Of a stretch of DNA of 64,000 bases, positions 1-11,878 are shown piece by piece. The notes beneath the pieces were generated by a model, which saw only the letters and a program-made list of their open reading frames with translations, did no database searches and had not been told where the DNA came from. The translations under genes were made by a program, and so were the position numbers. Numbering within the stretch: position 1 is the stretch's first letter; each line of letters starts with the position of its first letter. Source of the DNA: Crossaster papposus (lineage: Eukaryota > Echinodermata > Asteroidea > Velatida > Solasteridae). The stretch is taken from positions 124,001 through 188,000 of the forward strand of contig JBAIAA010000258.1 in assembly GCA_037893245.1 (NCBI GenBank), given 5' to 3'.

Positions 1-206
1 TTTGCAGCTTCTAAGTACACTACACTCTTGTCAGCGTCACAATATTTACTATAAAAAATGAATCTCCTAACTCATCCATTTTTGAAAACTACAGCAAAAG
101 CGAATGGTGCATACTGTAGTAAAACAAAAAGGACTAGTATTAGGGTGCACTACCCTAATTGAAGGGAGAATTTATACGCGAGTTCATTAGCATGAAATGT
201 GCCCGC

Positions 207-231
207 CCCCCCCCCCCCCCCCCCCCCCTCC
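207..231. repeat. poly-C tract
   Basis: Near-uninterrupted run of cytosines following CCCG. Simple sequence; length in the assembly may be unreliable. The stretch before it (1-206) shows no convincing feature. Confidence 0.9.
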
Positions 232-451
232 TCAATTGTTTTGTTTTAAAGGAGACCGTTGGGAAAAAAAGTGGGATAGTGTAAATATAGCCCCTGGTTA
301 TATTTGAGCTGTGTCAATATGTTTAGGTTCAGAAGCATCTTCACACGCGTACGTCATGTATGACGTAATTATGAACTACAGGAAGATCTCAAAGTATACA
401 ATTAAATGTGTATATTTATATTAATGGAACATAAAGAAATTTGAAACATAC

Positions 452-655
452 CTTCACCTGACCACCGTCGCAAACTGTAAGATCTGTGACCGCTTTGAAG
501 TACTTCAGCGTTTTTCCTCTACCGATAGGATGATGTAGTCTGATTTCCCTCCAACCAGTTGCCGTTTGCGAGAGCGCCATGACAAAAATGGTACAGTTCT
601 TGCCATCTTCGCCTTCCGGGTCTGGTTCAAACCACCAGGATCGTTTGCTTGGCAT
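452..655 (-). CDS. probable first coding exon of an unidentified minus-strand gene
   Basis: Read on the minus strand, an ATG at 655 opens 68 codons that end exactly at a strong donor (AAG|GTATGT; intron begins at 451 going left). A second possible donor (CAG|GTGAAG) lies two codons earlier. The peptide is well mixed in composition: basic start MPSKRSWWFEPDPEGEDGK, then a segment containing TGWREIRLHHPIGRGK and DLTVCDGGQVK. This looks like real protein rather than repeat translation. The rest of the gene would lie left of the window, since no further minus-strand exon is seen in 1-445. I do not recognise the family. Alternative: a chance open frame with a chance donor. Confidence 0.45.
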
Positions 656-1319
656 TTCGTTCGAATTATTGTGTCGAAGAATTAAGAAAATTCGTTAACT
701 TTAAAATAAGATGCCGATAACGGTGCTTATGCAAGGAGCTCAGTATCATAGATGTCAGTATGAAGACGTGGGACGAATGTCTGTGGCCGTTAAGGGTGGC
801 CAATTTAAACATGCTGCCAAGACACGTGGTTGGTCGTAGCATAGCCTACTGATTGGCTCAAACCTCGACACTTGCTTTCGCTGTGATTTGCGTGGCCTCC
901 TGGAAGAACCTTGAAAACGTAAACACGGTACATTAATTGCGTTGCCAGCGAGCGGACATTTCTTACTGATTTACAGACCCCTGTCCCAATAACTGCCAGT
1001 AACACCATTCATGACAACTATCGGAAATGGAAGGTTTTTCAATAAATACTTAACCGAAAAATGGTTGAAAACACGCGATACTATCAATGTTATGTTCTAT
1101 GCTATTTCGTAATCTTAACCTATTGAAATTTTTGTCATTTTTTTATTAAAGGTGTTGTTTCTGTGCACACACCCCGAACTATTTTTTAATGCGAGGCCTG
1201 AAGAATACTTCTCCATTAAAAAACAAACACTCGAGCCCTCTTGTACCCCTATAGGTATTTTTCTTGTTATTATTTGACACTGTAGCTCGTAAGCGTAAAA
1301 ATAAAGAGAAGACATTGAG
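656..1319. other. non-coding stretch upstream of the minus-strand exon
   Basis: Would contain the promoter and 5' UTR of the minus-strand exon at 452-655 if that exon is real. No clear TATA box or long open frame with splice sites was found on either strand. Confidence 0.4.
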
Positions 1320-1455
1320 AAGAAGGTAAAGTTTTAGAGGTGGGAGGAAGTAAGCCCAAGAAGGATATCCTGGGGAAAACCGACAGGGACTAAAAATCCA
1401 ATTTACATATTGGCCCAGGCCGGTATCGAACACGGGTCATAGTGGTGGAAGGCGA
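1320..1455 (-). mobile_element. 5'-truncated tRNA-derived SINE-like fragment
   Basis: On the minus strand the sequence contains a Pol III B-box-like core (GTGTTCGATACC, plus positions about 1422-1433). It is followed by GGCCTGGGCC, a CTGTCGGTTTTCCCCAGGA segment and a TTCCTCCCACCTCTAAAA segment. That order (B box, then GGTTTTCC/TCCTCCCA body) is typical of tRNA-derived invertebrate SINEs. No A box is visible, so the copy is probably 5' truncated. Family not identified. Confidence 0.45.
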
Positions 1456-2340
1456 GGAGAGAACTACGATAATTGTTGGTATTCTTTGTCAGCTTTTTCA
1501 GGGGATACAGTTTCTTCAGTCCAAATTATATAACCATAATTCGCGAAAGCTTGAACCGTATCACATCAACCGGTATAATAAACTGCAAACAGGTCATAAG
1601 GTGTACCGGTATCCATTAATTTTGTTGTGAAACTCCAAACCTAAGTTGTGCAGAATGTTAATGATTTTCGTCGCTGTAGAGCGGCATGTGGTAGTTGTTG
1701 TGTTGCACTCGAAGTATGCCGGCCAGGGACAGAGAGAGCCAAGGCCCCTCACTAATGGTTTCATTGTCTGCAGTGGTCAACTCGCGTCACTCATCGGTCC
1801 ATTTCCTGCGCTGTGCACTGATTTATGGTTATCAGTGGATATACTGCACCCAGTTTAGTACACAATTAACTAAACTGTGGTGGCTAAAAAGTGAATTCAA
1901 GTGAAAACCTACTAAATTACAAAATCTTCAGAACTGTATTTTGAAAAAGTAAGAGCCATACGTTAAAGACTAGTATCTGAACGCAATGTCGTCATCTAGT
2001 GTTGCTAAACATTGGCCCCAATAAAAAAACAAAATATCACTAGATTGAGTTCAAAACCTGTTTTCAGCCGCGTTGCAGACGGGGCTAGAGCCCGGTGTTG
2101 TTTTCGTTTTTGTTGTTTCTAAATGATTATGATGATGTGCACCAAATTCAACATCCGGGAATTTGTATTTAATTTAAATGTATTATTTATTTGATATATA
2201 GTAATTGTATGTAGACATTTCAAGGTTGGGTAGGCATGCTTTAGGGCTACAGTATTTTAGTACACTTTTGCCTACCCTGGCCAGGTTTTTTTTGTCTTTG
2301 TTTAATTCCAACCCTCAATCTTTTATCATTTGTCTAACCT
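1456..2340. other. unique AT-rich stretch, no gene seen
   Basis: Short open frames only, none with convincing splice sites or composition. Nothing else supported. Confidence 0.5.
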
Positions 2341-2645
2341 CCCCCCCCCCCCCCCCCCCAAATAGACCACATTCTTTATTCCCTATTTCCCTTCCTTTCC
2401 CTCTGTAAACCCACAACCACTCGTCACTCGCCTACCCCACACACTCACAACTCCCCCCCCCCTACTTGACCACTCCCCTCCCCACCCCTTCCCTCCTCGA
2501 CCAATCCCCTCCTTCACCCCTCCCCTTCTCAACCACTTCAATCCTTCCCCAATCCCCATTGCATACTTTACTTCTCATTTTCCTTCGTTTCCCTCCGATA
2601 ACCCCATCCCCCACTGACCCCAGCTCTCTAATCCTCTTTACCTCT
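2341..2645. repeat. pyrimidine-rich low-complexity tract
   Basis: Begins with a poly-C run (2341-2359) and continues as C/T-rich sequence (CCCCTCCCC, TTCCC words) for about 300 bp. Strong purine/pyrimidine strand asymmetry could favour triplex (H-DNA). Open frames here are Pro/Ser/Thr low complexity and not credible genes. A short AAT microsatellite follows at about 2787-2807. Confidence 0.7.
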
Positions 2646-4433
2646 TGAATAATTCAGTTTTGCTATTTAAACTTATTGTTTCTGTTATATTGAAAGCATT
2701 GTTACTTTATACTTGCAATGATTTCATGTACATGTATAACTTTGTCAATGTACTGTTTTTTGGTTTGTTTTTATTTCTTGGCCGAATAAATAATAATAAT
2801 AATAATAAGACCATTCAATATATTTCCACCATATACAAAGATATTAATGAACTGTCTCAGATCATGGAGGAATATTCATCCATGCTCGGACTTGGTCCAA
2901 TGGGCAGCGCTGACCCTGGTCTGAGCTTGTTAAAATTCAGTACTCCCGTCACAGTCACATTCTGACTGTGATTTGAGGCAATAGCTGGCCATTGTTTGTC
3001 CAATTTCAGGAACAAAATAGTAGAATGTTGGCCTTCAATTGATGGATCAAATTTGATCAAACTGATGGATCAAAAGATCAATTTCATTAAAATTATCCCG
3101 AAATGGGACAAAGTGCATTAAAACATAAGTTTTGCCCAAAAATGTTTAAATTGTCCACGAAGGTCTTTTTTTTCTTCTATTATGTGGTTTGCGATGTTGT
3201 TACGACATTTGGCGCCAAGTTTTGTGAAATTTGACCCATCAGTTGACATTTTTTTTATGCCAAAATTTCATTAAAAAGATCCCGAAATGGGACAAAGTGC
3301 ATTATACGTTTTGCCCCAAAATGTTTAAATTTTCCACGAAGGTCCTTTTTTTCCTGAAATTTGGTTTGCGATGTTGTTACGATATCTGACGCCAAGTTTG
3401 GTAAAATGTGACCCATCAGTTGACATTTTAGGCCAAAATTTCATTAAAAAGATCCCGAAATGGGACAAAGTGCCGCATTAAAACATAAGTTTTGCCCCAA
3501 AATGTTTAAATTTTCCACGAAGGTCCTTTTTTTCCTGAAATTTGGTTTGCGATGTTGTTACGATATCTGACGCCAAGTTTGGTAAAATGTGACCCATCAG
3601 TTGACATTTTAGGCCAAAATTTCATTAAAAAGATCCCGAAATGAGACAAAGTGCACTAAAACATAATTTTTGCCCAAAAATGTTTTAATTTTCCATGAAA
3701 GTCTTTTTTTTCTGATATGTGGCGTCAGAAATGGGACAAAGTCAGCATTAAAACATAAGTTTTTCCCCAAAATGTTTAAATTTTCCATGAAGGTTTTTTT
3801 TTTCTTCTAAAATTTGGTTTGCAATGTTGTTACGACATCTGACGCCAAGTTTTGTAAAATTTGACCTATCAGTTGACATTTTAGGCCAAAATTTCATTAA
3901 AAATATCCCAAAATCAGACAAAGTGCACTAAAACATAAGTTTTGCCCCAAAATGTTTAAATTTTCCACGAAGGTCCCTTTTTTCCGGAAATTTGGTTTGC
4001 GATGTTGTTACGATATCTGACGCCAAGTTTTTTAAAATTTGATCCATCAGTTGACATTTTATGCCAAAATTTCATTAAAAAGATCCCGAAATGGGACAAA
4101 GTGCCGCATTAAAACATAAGTTTTGCCCCAAAATGTTTAAATTTTCCACGAAGGTCCTTTTTTTCCTTAAATTTGGTTTGCGATGTTGTTACGATATCTG
4201 ACGCCAAGTTTTGTAAAATGTGACCCATCAGTTGACATTTTAGGCCAAAATTTCATTAAAAAGATCCCGAAATGAGACAAAGTGCACTAAAACATAAATT
4301 TTTGCCCAAAAATGTTTTAATTTTCCATGAAAGTCTTTTTTTTCTGATATGTGGTTTGGGATGTTGTTAGGACATCTCAGTGAGGCCAAGTTTTGTAAAA
4401 TTTGATTCATCAGTTGACATTTTAGGCCAACAT

Positions 4434-4765
4434 TTCATAATTTGTGTATGTAATAGTCTGTTTTGTATTTTTTCCAGTATTGTCAGAGAAAACTTGTAAA
4501 CAAAAACTTAAACAAAACTAAGGTGCCCTTCATCAACCATTGCATTATTTATTTTCTAAAGCAAAAGTGCAGTTGGTTCCTTCATGATTGATGTCAACGC
4601 ACTTCAAATATGGTCCAAATTCGTCTTAAAATTCCTACAACCTAGTAGTATGTTGTAGGTTTTATCCTAATGTTTTTAAATCCTCCGGAGTGGTCCCCTC
4701 TCAAAAAGGTTTTAGCTTGTATGTAGGACCATGGTAGGACGCAATACATAACATACAAAACATAA
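4434..4765. repeat. higher-order spacer of the 180 bp satellite, copy 1
   Basis: About 330 bp block that interrupts the 180 bp satellite. It runs from CATTTCATAATTTGTGTATG, through AAGGTGCCCTTCATCAACC, to TAGGACCATGGTAGGACGC. It contains the imperfect palindrome CCTACAACCTAGTAGT/ATGTTGTAGG. The same block recurs near 7857, 9034 and 9864, defining a higher-order organisation. Confidence 0.85.
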
Positions 4766-7700
4766 GTTTTGCCCAAAAAGGTTTAAATTTTCCACGAAGG
4801 TCCTTTTTTTTTTTTTTAAGTGGTTTGCAATGTTGTTACGACATCTGACGCCAAGTTTTGTAAAATTTGACCTATCAGTTGACATTTTAGGCCAAAATTT
4901 CATTAAAAATATCCCAAAATCAGACAAAGTGCACTAAAACATAAGTTTTGCCCCAAAATGTTTAAATTTTCCACGAAGGTCCCTTTTTTCCGGAAATTTG
5001 GTTTGCGATGTTGTTACGATATCTGACGCCAAGTTTTTTAAAATTTGATCCATCAGTTGACATTTTATGCCAAAATTTCATTAAAAAGATCCCGAAATGG
5101 GACAAAGTGCCGCATTAAAACATAAGTTTTGCCCCAAAATGTTTAAATTTTCCACGAAGGTCCTTTTTTTCCTTAAATTTGGTTTGCAATGTTGTTACGA
5201 CATCTGACGCCAAGTTTTGTAAAATTTGACCTATCAGTTGACATTTTAGGCCAAAATTTCATTAAAAATATCCCAAAATCAGACAAAGTGCACTAAAACA
5301 TAAGTTTTGCCCCAAAATGTTTAAATTTTCCACGAAGGTCCCTTTTTTCCGGAAATTTGGTTTGCGATGTTGTTACGATATCTGACGCCAAGTTTTTTAA
5401 AATTTGATCCATCAGTTGACATTTTATGCCAGAATTTCATTAAAAATATACCAAAATGAGACAAACTCAGCATTAAAACATAAGTTTTGCCCCAAAAAGT
5501 TTAAATTTTCAATGAAGGTCTTTTTTTTCTGATATGTGGTTTGTGATGTTGTTACGATATCTGACGCCAAGTTTTGTAAAATTTGATCAATCAGTTGACA
5601 TTTATTTTATGCCAAAATTTCATTAAAAAGATCCCGAAATGGGACAAAGTGCATTATACGTTTTGCCCCAAAATGTTTAAATTTTCCACGAAGGTCCTTT
5701 TTTTCCTGAAATTTGGTTTGCGATGTTGTTACGACATCTGACGCCAAGTTTTGTAAAATTTGACCTATCAGTTGACATTTTGGGCCAAAATTTCATTAAA
5801 AAGATCCCGAAATGAGACAAAGTGCACTAAAACATAAGTTTTGCCCAAAAATGTTTAAATTTTTCACGAAGGTCCTCTTTTTCCGGAAATTTGGTTTGCG
5901 ATGTTGTTACGATATCTGACGCCAAGTTTTGTAAAATTTGACCTATCAGTTGACATTTTAGGCCAAAATTTCATTAAAAAGATCCCGAAATGGGACAAAG
6001 TGCAATAAAACATAAGTTTTGCCCAAAAATGTTTAAATTTTCCACGAAGGTCCTTTTTTTCCGGATATGTGGTTTGCGATGTTGTTACGACATCTCACAC
6101 CATGTTTTGTAAAATTTGACCCATCAGTTGACATTTTAGGCCAAAATTTCATTAAAAAGATCCCGAAATGAGACAAAGTGCATTAAAACATAAGTTTTGC
6201 CCCGAAATGTTAAAATTTTTCACGAAGATCATTTTTTTTCTGATATGTGGTTTGCGATTTTGTTACGACATCTGACGCCAAGTTTTGTAAAATTTGATCC
6301 ATCAGTTGACATTTTATGCCAGAATTTCATTAAAAAGATCACGAAATGGGACAAAGTGCATATTAAAACATAATTTTTGCCCCAAAATGTTTAAATTATC
6401 CATGAAGGTCTTTTTTTTCCTAAAATTTGGTTTGCGATGTTGTTACGATATCTGACGCCAAGTTTTGTAAAATTTGACCCATCAGTTAACATTTTAGGCC
6501 AACATTTCATTAAAAAGATCCCGCAATGAGACAAGGTGCATATTAAAACATAAGTTTTGCCCATTTTTAAAAAAAATTTCAATGAAGGTCTTTTTTTTCC
6601 TTATTATGTGGTTTGCAATGTTGTTACGACATCTGACGCCAAGTTTTGTAAAATTTGACCTATCAGTTGACATTTTAGGCCAAAATTTCATTAAAAATAT
6701 CCCGAAATCAGACAAAGTGCACTAAAACATAAGTTTTGCCCCAAAATGTTTAAATTTTCCACGAAGGTCCCTTTTTTCCGGAAATTTGGTTTGCGATGTT
6801 GTTACGATATCTGACGCCAAGTTTTGTAAAATTTGATCCATCAGTTGACATTTTATGCCAAAATTTCATTAAAAAGATCCCGAAATGGGACAAAGTGCCG
6901 CATTAAAACATAAGTTTTGCCCCAAAATGTTTAAATTTTCCACGAAGGTCCTTTTTTTCCTGAAATTTGGTTTGCGATGTTGTTACGATATCTGACGCCA
7001 AGTTTGGTAAAATGTGACCCATCAGTTGACATTTTAGGCCAAAATTTCATTAAAAAGATCCCGAAATGAGACAAAGTGCACTAAAACATAATTTTTGCCC
7101 AAAAATGTTTTAATTTTCCATGAAAGTCTTTTTTTTCTGATATGTGGCGTCAGAAATGGGACAAAGTCAGCATTAAAACCTAAGTTTTTCCCCAAAATGT
7201 TTAAATTTTCCATGAAGGTTTTTTTTTTCTTCTAAAATTTGGTTTGCAATGTTGTTACGACATCTGACGCCAAGTTTTGTAAAATTTGACCTATCAGTTG
7301 ACATTTGAGGCCAAAATTTCATTAAAAATATCCTGAAATCAGACAAAGTGCACTAAAACATAAGTTTTGCCCCAAAATGTTTAAATTTTCCACGAAGGTC
7401 CCTTTTTTCCGGAAATTTGGTTTGCGATGTTGTTACGATATCTGACGCCAAGTTTTGTAAAATTTGATCCATCAGTTGACATTTTATGCCAAAATTTCAT
7501 TAAAAAGATCCCTAAATGGGACAAAGTGCCGCATTATAACATAAGTTTTGCCCCAAAATGTTTAAATTTCCCACGAAGGTCCTTTTTTTCCTAAAAATTT
7601 GGTTTGCGATGTTGTTACGATATCTGACGCCAAGTTTTGTAAAATGTGACCCATCAGTTGACATTTTAGGCCAAAATTTCATTAAAAAGATCCCGAAATG

Positions 7701-7856
7701 AGACAAAGTGCACTAAAACATAATTTTTGCCCAAAAATGTTTTAATTTTCCATGAAAGTCTTTTTTTTCTGATATGTGGTTTGGGATGTTGTTAGGACAT
7801 CTCAGTGAGGCCAAGTTTTGTAAAATTTGATTCATCAGTTGACATTTTAGGCCAAC

Positions 7857-8190
7857 ATTTCATATATTGGGTATGTAATAGTCTGTTTTGTATTTTGTCC
7901 AGTATTGTCAGAGAAAATTTGTAAACAAAAACTTAAACAAAACTAAGGTGCCCTTCATCAACCATTGCATTATTTATTTTCTAAAACAAAAGTGCAGTTG
8001 GTTCCTTCATGATTGATGTCAACGCACTTCAAATATGGTCCAAATTCGTCTTAAAATTCCTACAACCTAGTAGTAGGTTGTAGGTTTAATCCTAATGTTT
8101 TTAAATCCTCCGGAGTGGTCCCCTCTCAAAAAGGTTTTAGCTTGTATGTAGGACCATGGTAGGACGCAATACATAACATACAAAACATAA
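7857..8190. repeat. higher-order spacer of the 180 bp satellite, copy 2
   Basis: Second copy of the 330 bp spacer. Here the internal palindrome is perfect: CCTACAACCT, AGTAGT, AGGTTGTAGG. Confidence 0.85.
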
Positions 8191-9033
8191 GTTTTGCCTA
8201 AAAAGGTTTAAATTTTCCACGAAGGTCCTTTTTTTTTTTTTTAAGTGGTTTGCAATGTTGTTACGACATCTGACGCCAAATTTTGTAAAATTTGATCCAT
8301 CAGTTGACATTTTATGCCAGAATTTCATTAAAAAGATCCCAAAATGAGACAAAGTCAGCATTAAAACATAAGTTTTGCCCCAAAAAGTTTAAATTTTCAA
8401 TGAAGGTCTTTTTTTTCTGCTATGTGGTTTGTGATGTTGTTACGATATCTGACGCCAAGTTTTGTAAAATTTGATCCATCAGTTGACATTTTATGCCAAA
8501 ATTTCATTAAAAAGATCCCGAAATGATACAAAGTGCACTAAAACATAAGTTTTGCCCAAAAATGTTTAAATTTTTCACGAAGGTCCTCTTTTTCCGGAAA
8601 TTTGGTTTGTGATGTTGTTACGATATCTGACGCCAAGTTTTGTAAAATTTGACCTATCAGTTGACATTTTAGGCCAAAATTTCATTAAAAAGATCCCGAA
8701 ATGGGACAAAGTGCATTAAAACATATGTTTTGCCCCAAAATGTTAAAATTTTCCACGAAGGTCTTTTTTTCCCTAAAATTTGGTTTGCGATGTTGTTACA
8801 ATATCTGACGCCAAGTTTTGTAAAATTTGACCCATCAGTTAACATTTTAGGCCAACATTTCATTAAAAAGATCCCGAAATGGGACAAAGTGCATTAAAAC
8901 ATACGTTTTGCCCCAAAATGTTTAAATTTTCCACGAAGGTCCTCTTTTTCCGGAAATTTGGTTTGCGATGTTGTTACGATATCTGACGCCAAGTTTTGTA
9001 AAATTTGACCTATCAGTTGACATTTTAGGCCAA

Positions 9034-9370
9034 AATTTCATAATTTGTGTATGTAATAGTCTGTTTTGTATTTTTTCCAGTATTGTCAGAGAAAACTTGT
9101 AAACAAAAACTTAAACAAAACTAAGGTGCCCTTCATCAACCATTGCATTATTTATTTTCTAAAACAAAAAGTGCAGTTGGTTCCTTCATGATTGATGTCA
9201 ACGCACTTCAAATATGGTCCAAATTCGTCTTAAAATTCCTACAACCTAGTAGTAGGTTGTAGGTTTAATCCTAATGTTTTTAAATCCTCCGGAGTGGTCC
9301 CCTCTTAAAAAGGTTTTAGCTTGTATGTAGGACCATGGTAGGACGCAATACATAACATACAAAACATAAA
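9034..9370. repeat. higher-order spacer of the 180 bp satellite, copy 3
   Basis: Third copy of the spacer, followed by two more satellite units before the fourth copy. Confidence 0.85.
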
Positions 9371-9863
9371 TTTTGCCCCAAAAGGTTTAAATTTTCCACG
9401 AAGGTCCTTTTTTCCTGATATGTGGTTTGCAATGTTTTTACGACATCTGACGCCAAATTTTGTAAAATTTGATCCATCAGTTGACATTTTATGCCAGAAT
9501 TTCATTAAAAAGATCCCGAAATGGGACAAAGTCAGCATTAAAACATAAGTTTTTCCCCAAAATGTTTTAATTTTCCGTGAAGGTTTTTTTTTTCTTCTAA
9601 AATTTGGTTTGTGATGTTGTTACGATATCTGACGCCACGTTTTGTAAAATTTAATCCATCAGTTGACATTTTAGGCCAACATTTCATTATATATGTTCCC
9701 GAAATGGGACAAAGTGCATTAAAACATAAGTTTTGCCCCAAAATGTTTTAATTTTCCATGAAAGTCTTTTTTTCTGATATGTGGTTTGGGATGTTGTTAG
9801 GACATCTCAGTGAGGCCAAGTTTTGTAAAATTTGATTCATCAGTTGACATTTTAGGCCAAAAT

Positions 9864-10200
9864 TTCATAATTTGTGTATGTAATAGTCTGTTTTGTATTT
9901 TTTCCAGTATTGTCAGAGAAAACTTGTAAAAATAAACTTAAACAAAACTAAGGTGCCCTTCATCAACCATTGCATTATTTATTTTCTAAAATTCCTACAA
10001 CCTAGTAGGTTGTAGGTTTAATCCTAATGTTTTTAAATCCTCCGGAGTGGTCCGCTCTCAAAAAGGTTTTAGCTTGTATGTAGGACCATGGTAGGACCAT
10101 AGACATGGAGAGAAAAAAGACTCCATGTCTATGGTAGGACCATGGAGGAATAAGCCTTATTCCTCCATGGTAGGACGCAATACATAACATGCAATACACC
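9864..10200. repeat. higher-order spacer copy 4, internally deleted, with palindrome insertion
   Basis: Last copy; it ends the satellite. It lacks the AAAGTGCAGTTGGTTCC to AATTCGTC part present in the other copies. It carries two extra perfect hairpins inserted at the CCATGGTAGGAC site (10096-10170). Confidence 0.8.
10096..10170. repeat. two adjacent perfect palindromes
   Basis: Stem 1: ACCATAGACATGGAG (10096-10110) with its exact reverse complement at 10121-10135 and a 10 nt A-rich loop. Stem 2: CCATGGAGGAATAAG (10140-10154) with its reverse complement at 10156-10170 and essentially no loop. Both sit between duplicated CCATGGTAGGAC words of the spacer. Confidence 0.92.
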
Positions 10201-11878
10201 GACGGAATTCGTGTGATTTATATGAAAACAAACGGGTGACCTGAGGAACTCGCTCATGGTACGGTACACGCCGCGTCAAGGTCAGAGAGTCTAGTAGCGC
10301 CATATACAGCAGCAGGTTCCTTAACTGTCTCTAACAGACTACCCCCCACATGTGACGTACATTGGGTCGTGCTCTCATATCGGCAGCATCCAGTCAGTCC
10401 GCAGCGCACGCGTTAATGAGGTCAATATCCCGAACTTGATTTGCACGGCCGGCGTCGCAAGTCGGCAACGAGATTTACGCGAGTAATTTCGAAAGTTCGG
10501 CAGCTTTGTTTTAACGAGCTACACGTTGCAAACGGAGCAGTTATTCTCCAAGATGGCGTGGAAAGTGAAAAGCGAACGTTGTTCTGAATCGAATGATATA
10601 TAATATAACGAGATTCATTATGTTTTTGGCAGATTTCCGTTCACTCGAACTTAGGGTATGATTATTTTAAGGTTTTATTTTGTCGTGTGTTTAGTTCCTG
10701 CGCCCTGACTGGACTAACAAATATTGCCAAAAATGATCACTACACGTCGATAAAGAAAGCAATGATCTTTCGTTTGATATACAATTTAGCCTGTGGCGAC
10801 ATGTTTTTCATGTATTCTGCGGCGATTCTCGTGCGCGCGATTTTTACTTTTTTTCGGCCATGTCTTTCGGCGTGTACTTAATACGCAGAGCGTGTATTAC
10901 TGTATTATGCACACAAGCACATGTACATGTACATGAACATGTAAATTGTTTTGTTTTTTGTGGCTTATTTATATGCCCAAGTTAGGTTTCTGCCTTCATG
11001 TCATGCATACACAATTGATTTGTCTTGTATAAAAACGACTTAGGCCTACGTTTTGTTCAAAGTTATAAAACTTGTTTAATAGTTACTGCTAAACTTCACA
11101 GTTCCTTTTTCTGTCTTCCAATATGTTTCTTATTACATGTAGACAGTAGGTCATGCCGTCCACCACCATGGCCATGCCCAACACAGCCATCGCAGCCACG
11201 CTATCAGCATGTCGGCCGCCTCTCTAGTATGGGTATCACTATCACCCACTGACCTCTAAACCACCTATCATCACGAAGCCCTTTCAATGACGTCATTTTC
11301 GACCAATGAGGGCGCAGGAAGACTATGGACTGTCATGGTGGGATATTCCGTTCGTTACTTTATTGTGGACGTTAGCATTTTCTGCGCCCTGACTGGACTA
11401 AGTTAAAATCAACCCCAAATCGACAGTTTTTCGATAGAATATGAAATTATCTTTAACATCAGTGTGAAATTGGGTTGTGGCCACCGCCAGAAAATGGGAA
11501 AATCTCTTCGTTTTCTGAAGGTCAATTTGTTAGTTCGGAAGCTTTTTTTACGTTATAAATTTCACCCTCTCAATGTCATATAATTTCTAATATAATTGTA
11601 TGTTATACAATAATGTTTTCTTATCCAAAAGAAAATATACCTAATATTGACAGTCGGTAAATAAAACGGATGTTTCGGACCAAATTCCAGGCGTCGTCGC
11701 CAGCTCATTAGGTATTCAAAAACGAGGTCACCCACAAAGTGCCATGCATAAAGCGCACATAAAATGAACGGCTTTTCAGTGCGCTGCGGACTGACTGCAT
11801 CCCCATATTCGATACTCTTCGTTTTATACTACATGTACATCATTTACATGTGCATGTATATCATTTACATGTACATGT
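10201..11878. other. upstream region of the DUF7869-type gene
   Basis: No coding exon is supported. The 19 bp word CAGTCAGTCCGCAGCGCAC (10391-10409) returns inverted at 11779-11797. A CTGCGCCCTGACTGGACTA word is directly repeated near 10697 and 11382. A ladder of ACATGTACATG words lies at 10918-10940 and 11830-11880. These hint at an old insertion or a duplicated promoter segment, but boundaries are not clear. Confidence 0.4.
11288..11307. promoter_or_regulatory. CRE-like octamer and CCAAT box upstream of the gene
   Basis: A consensus TGACGTCA (11288-11295) lies 7 bp before CCAAT (11303-11307), about 570-590 bp upstream of the first in-frame ATG of the plus-strand gene. CRE plus CCAAT is a common Pol II promoter combination. 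Function is inferred; GACGTCA words are also common in repeats of this window. Confidence 0.35.

Larger units (their letters stand above)
3062..10200. repeat. satellite array of about 180 bp AT-rich units with higher-order spacers
   Basis: Dozens of diverged copies of a unit of about 177-181 bp. Landmarks recur in order: ACAAAGTGC, AACATAAGTTTTGCCCCAAA, TTTCCACGAAGGTCC, a T-run, GGTTTGCGATGTTGTTACGA, TCTGACGCCAAGTTTTG, CATCAGTTGACATTTTA and CATTAAAAAGATCCCGAAAT. Successive CATCAGTTGACATT landmarks near 3241, 3418 and 3599 give the spacing. Because units approach a multiple of three, minus-strand frames of 60-77 residues recur; they are translations of satellite, not genes. The array is broken four times by a shared 330 bp spacer. 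Confidence 0.93.

Noticed and set aside
3062-10200. Repeated minus-strand frames of 60-77 codons (MSDFGIFLMKFWPKM type)
   Set aside because: Every satellite unit yields a version with frequent stops and shifts; there is no conserved start or splice pattern.
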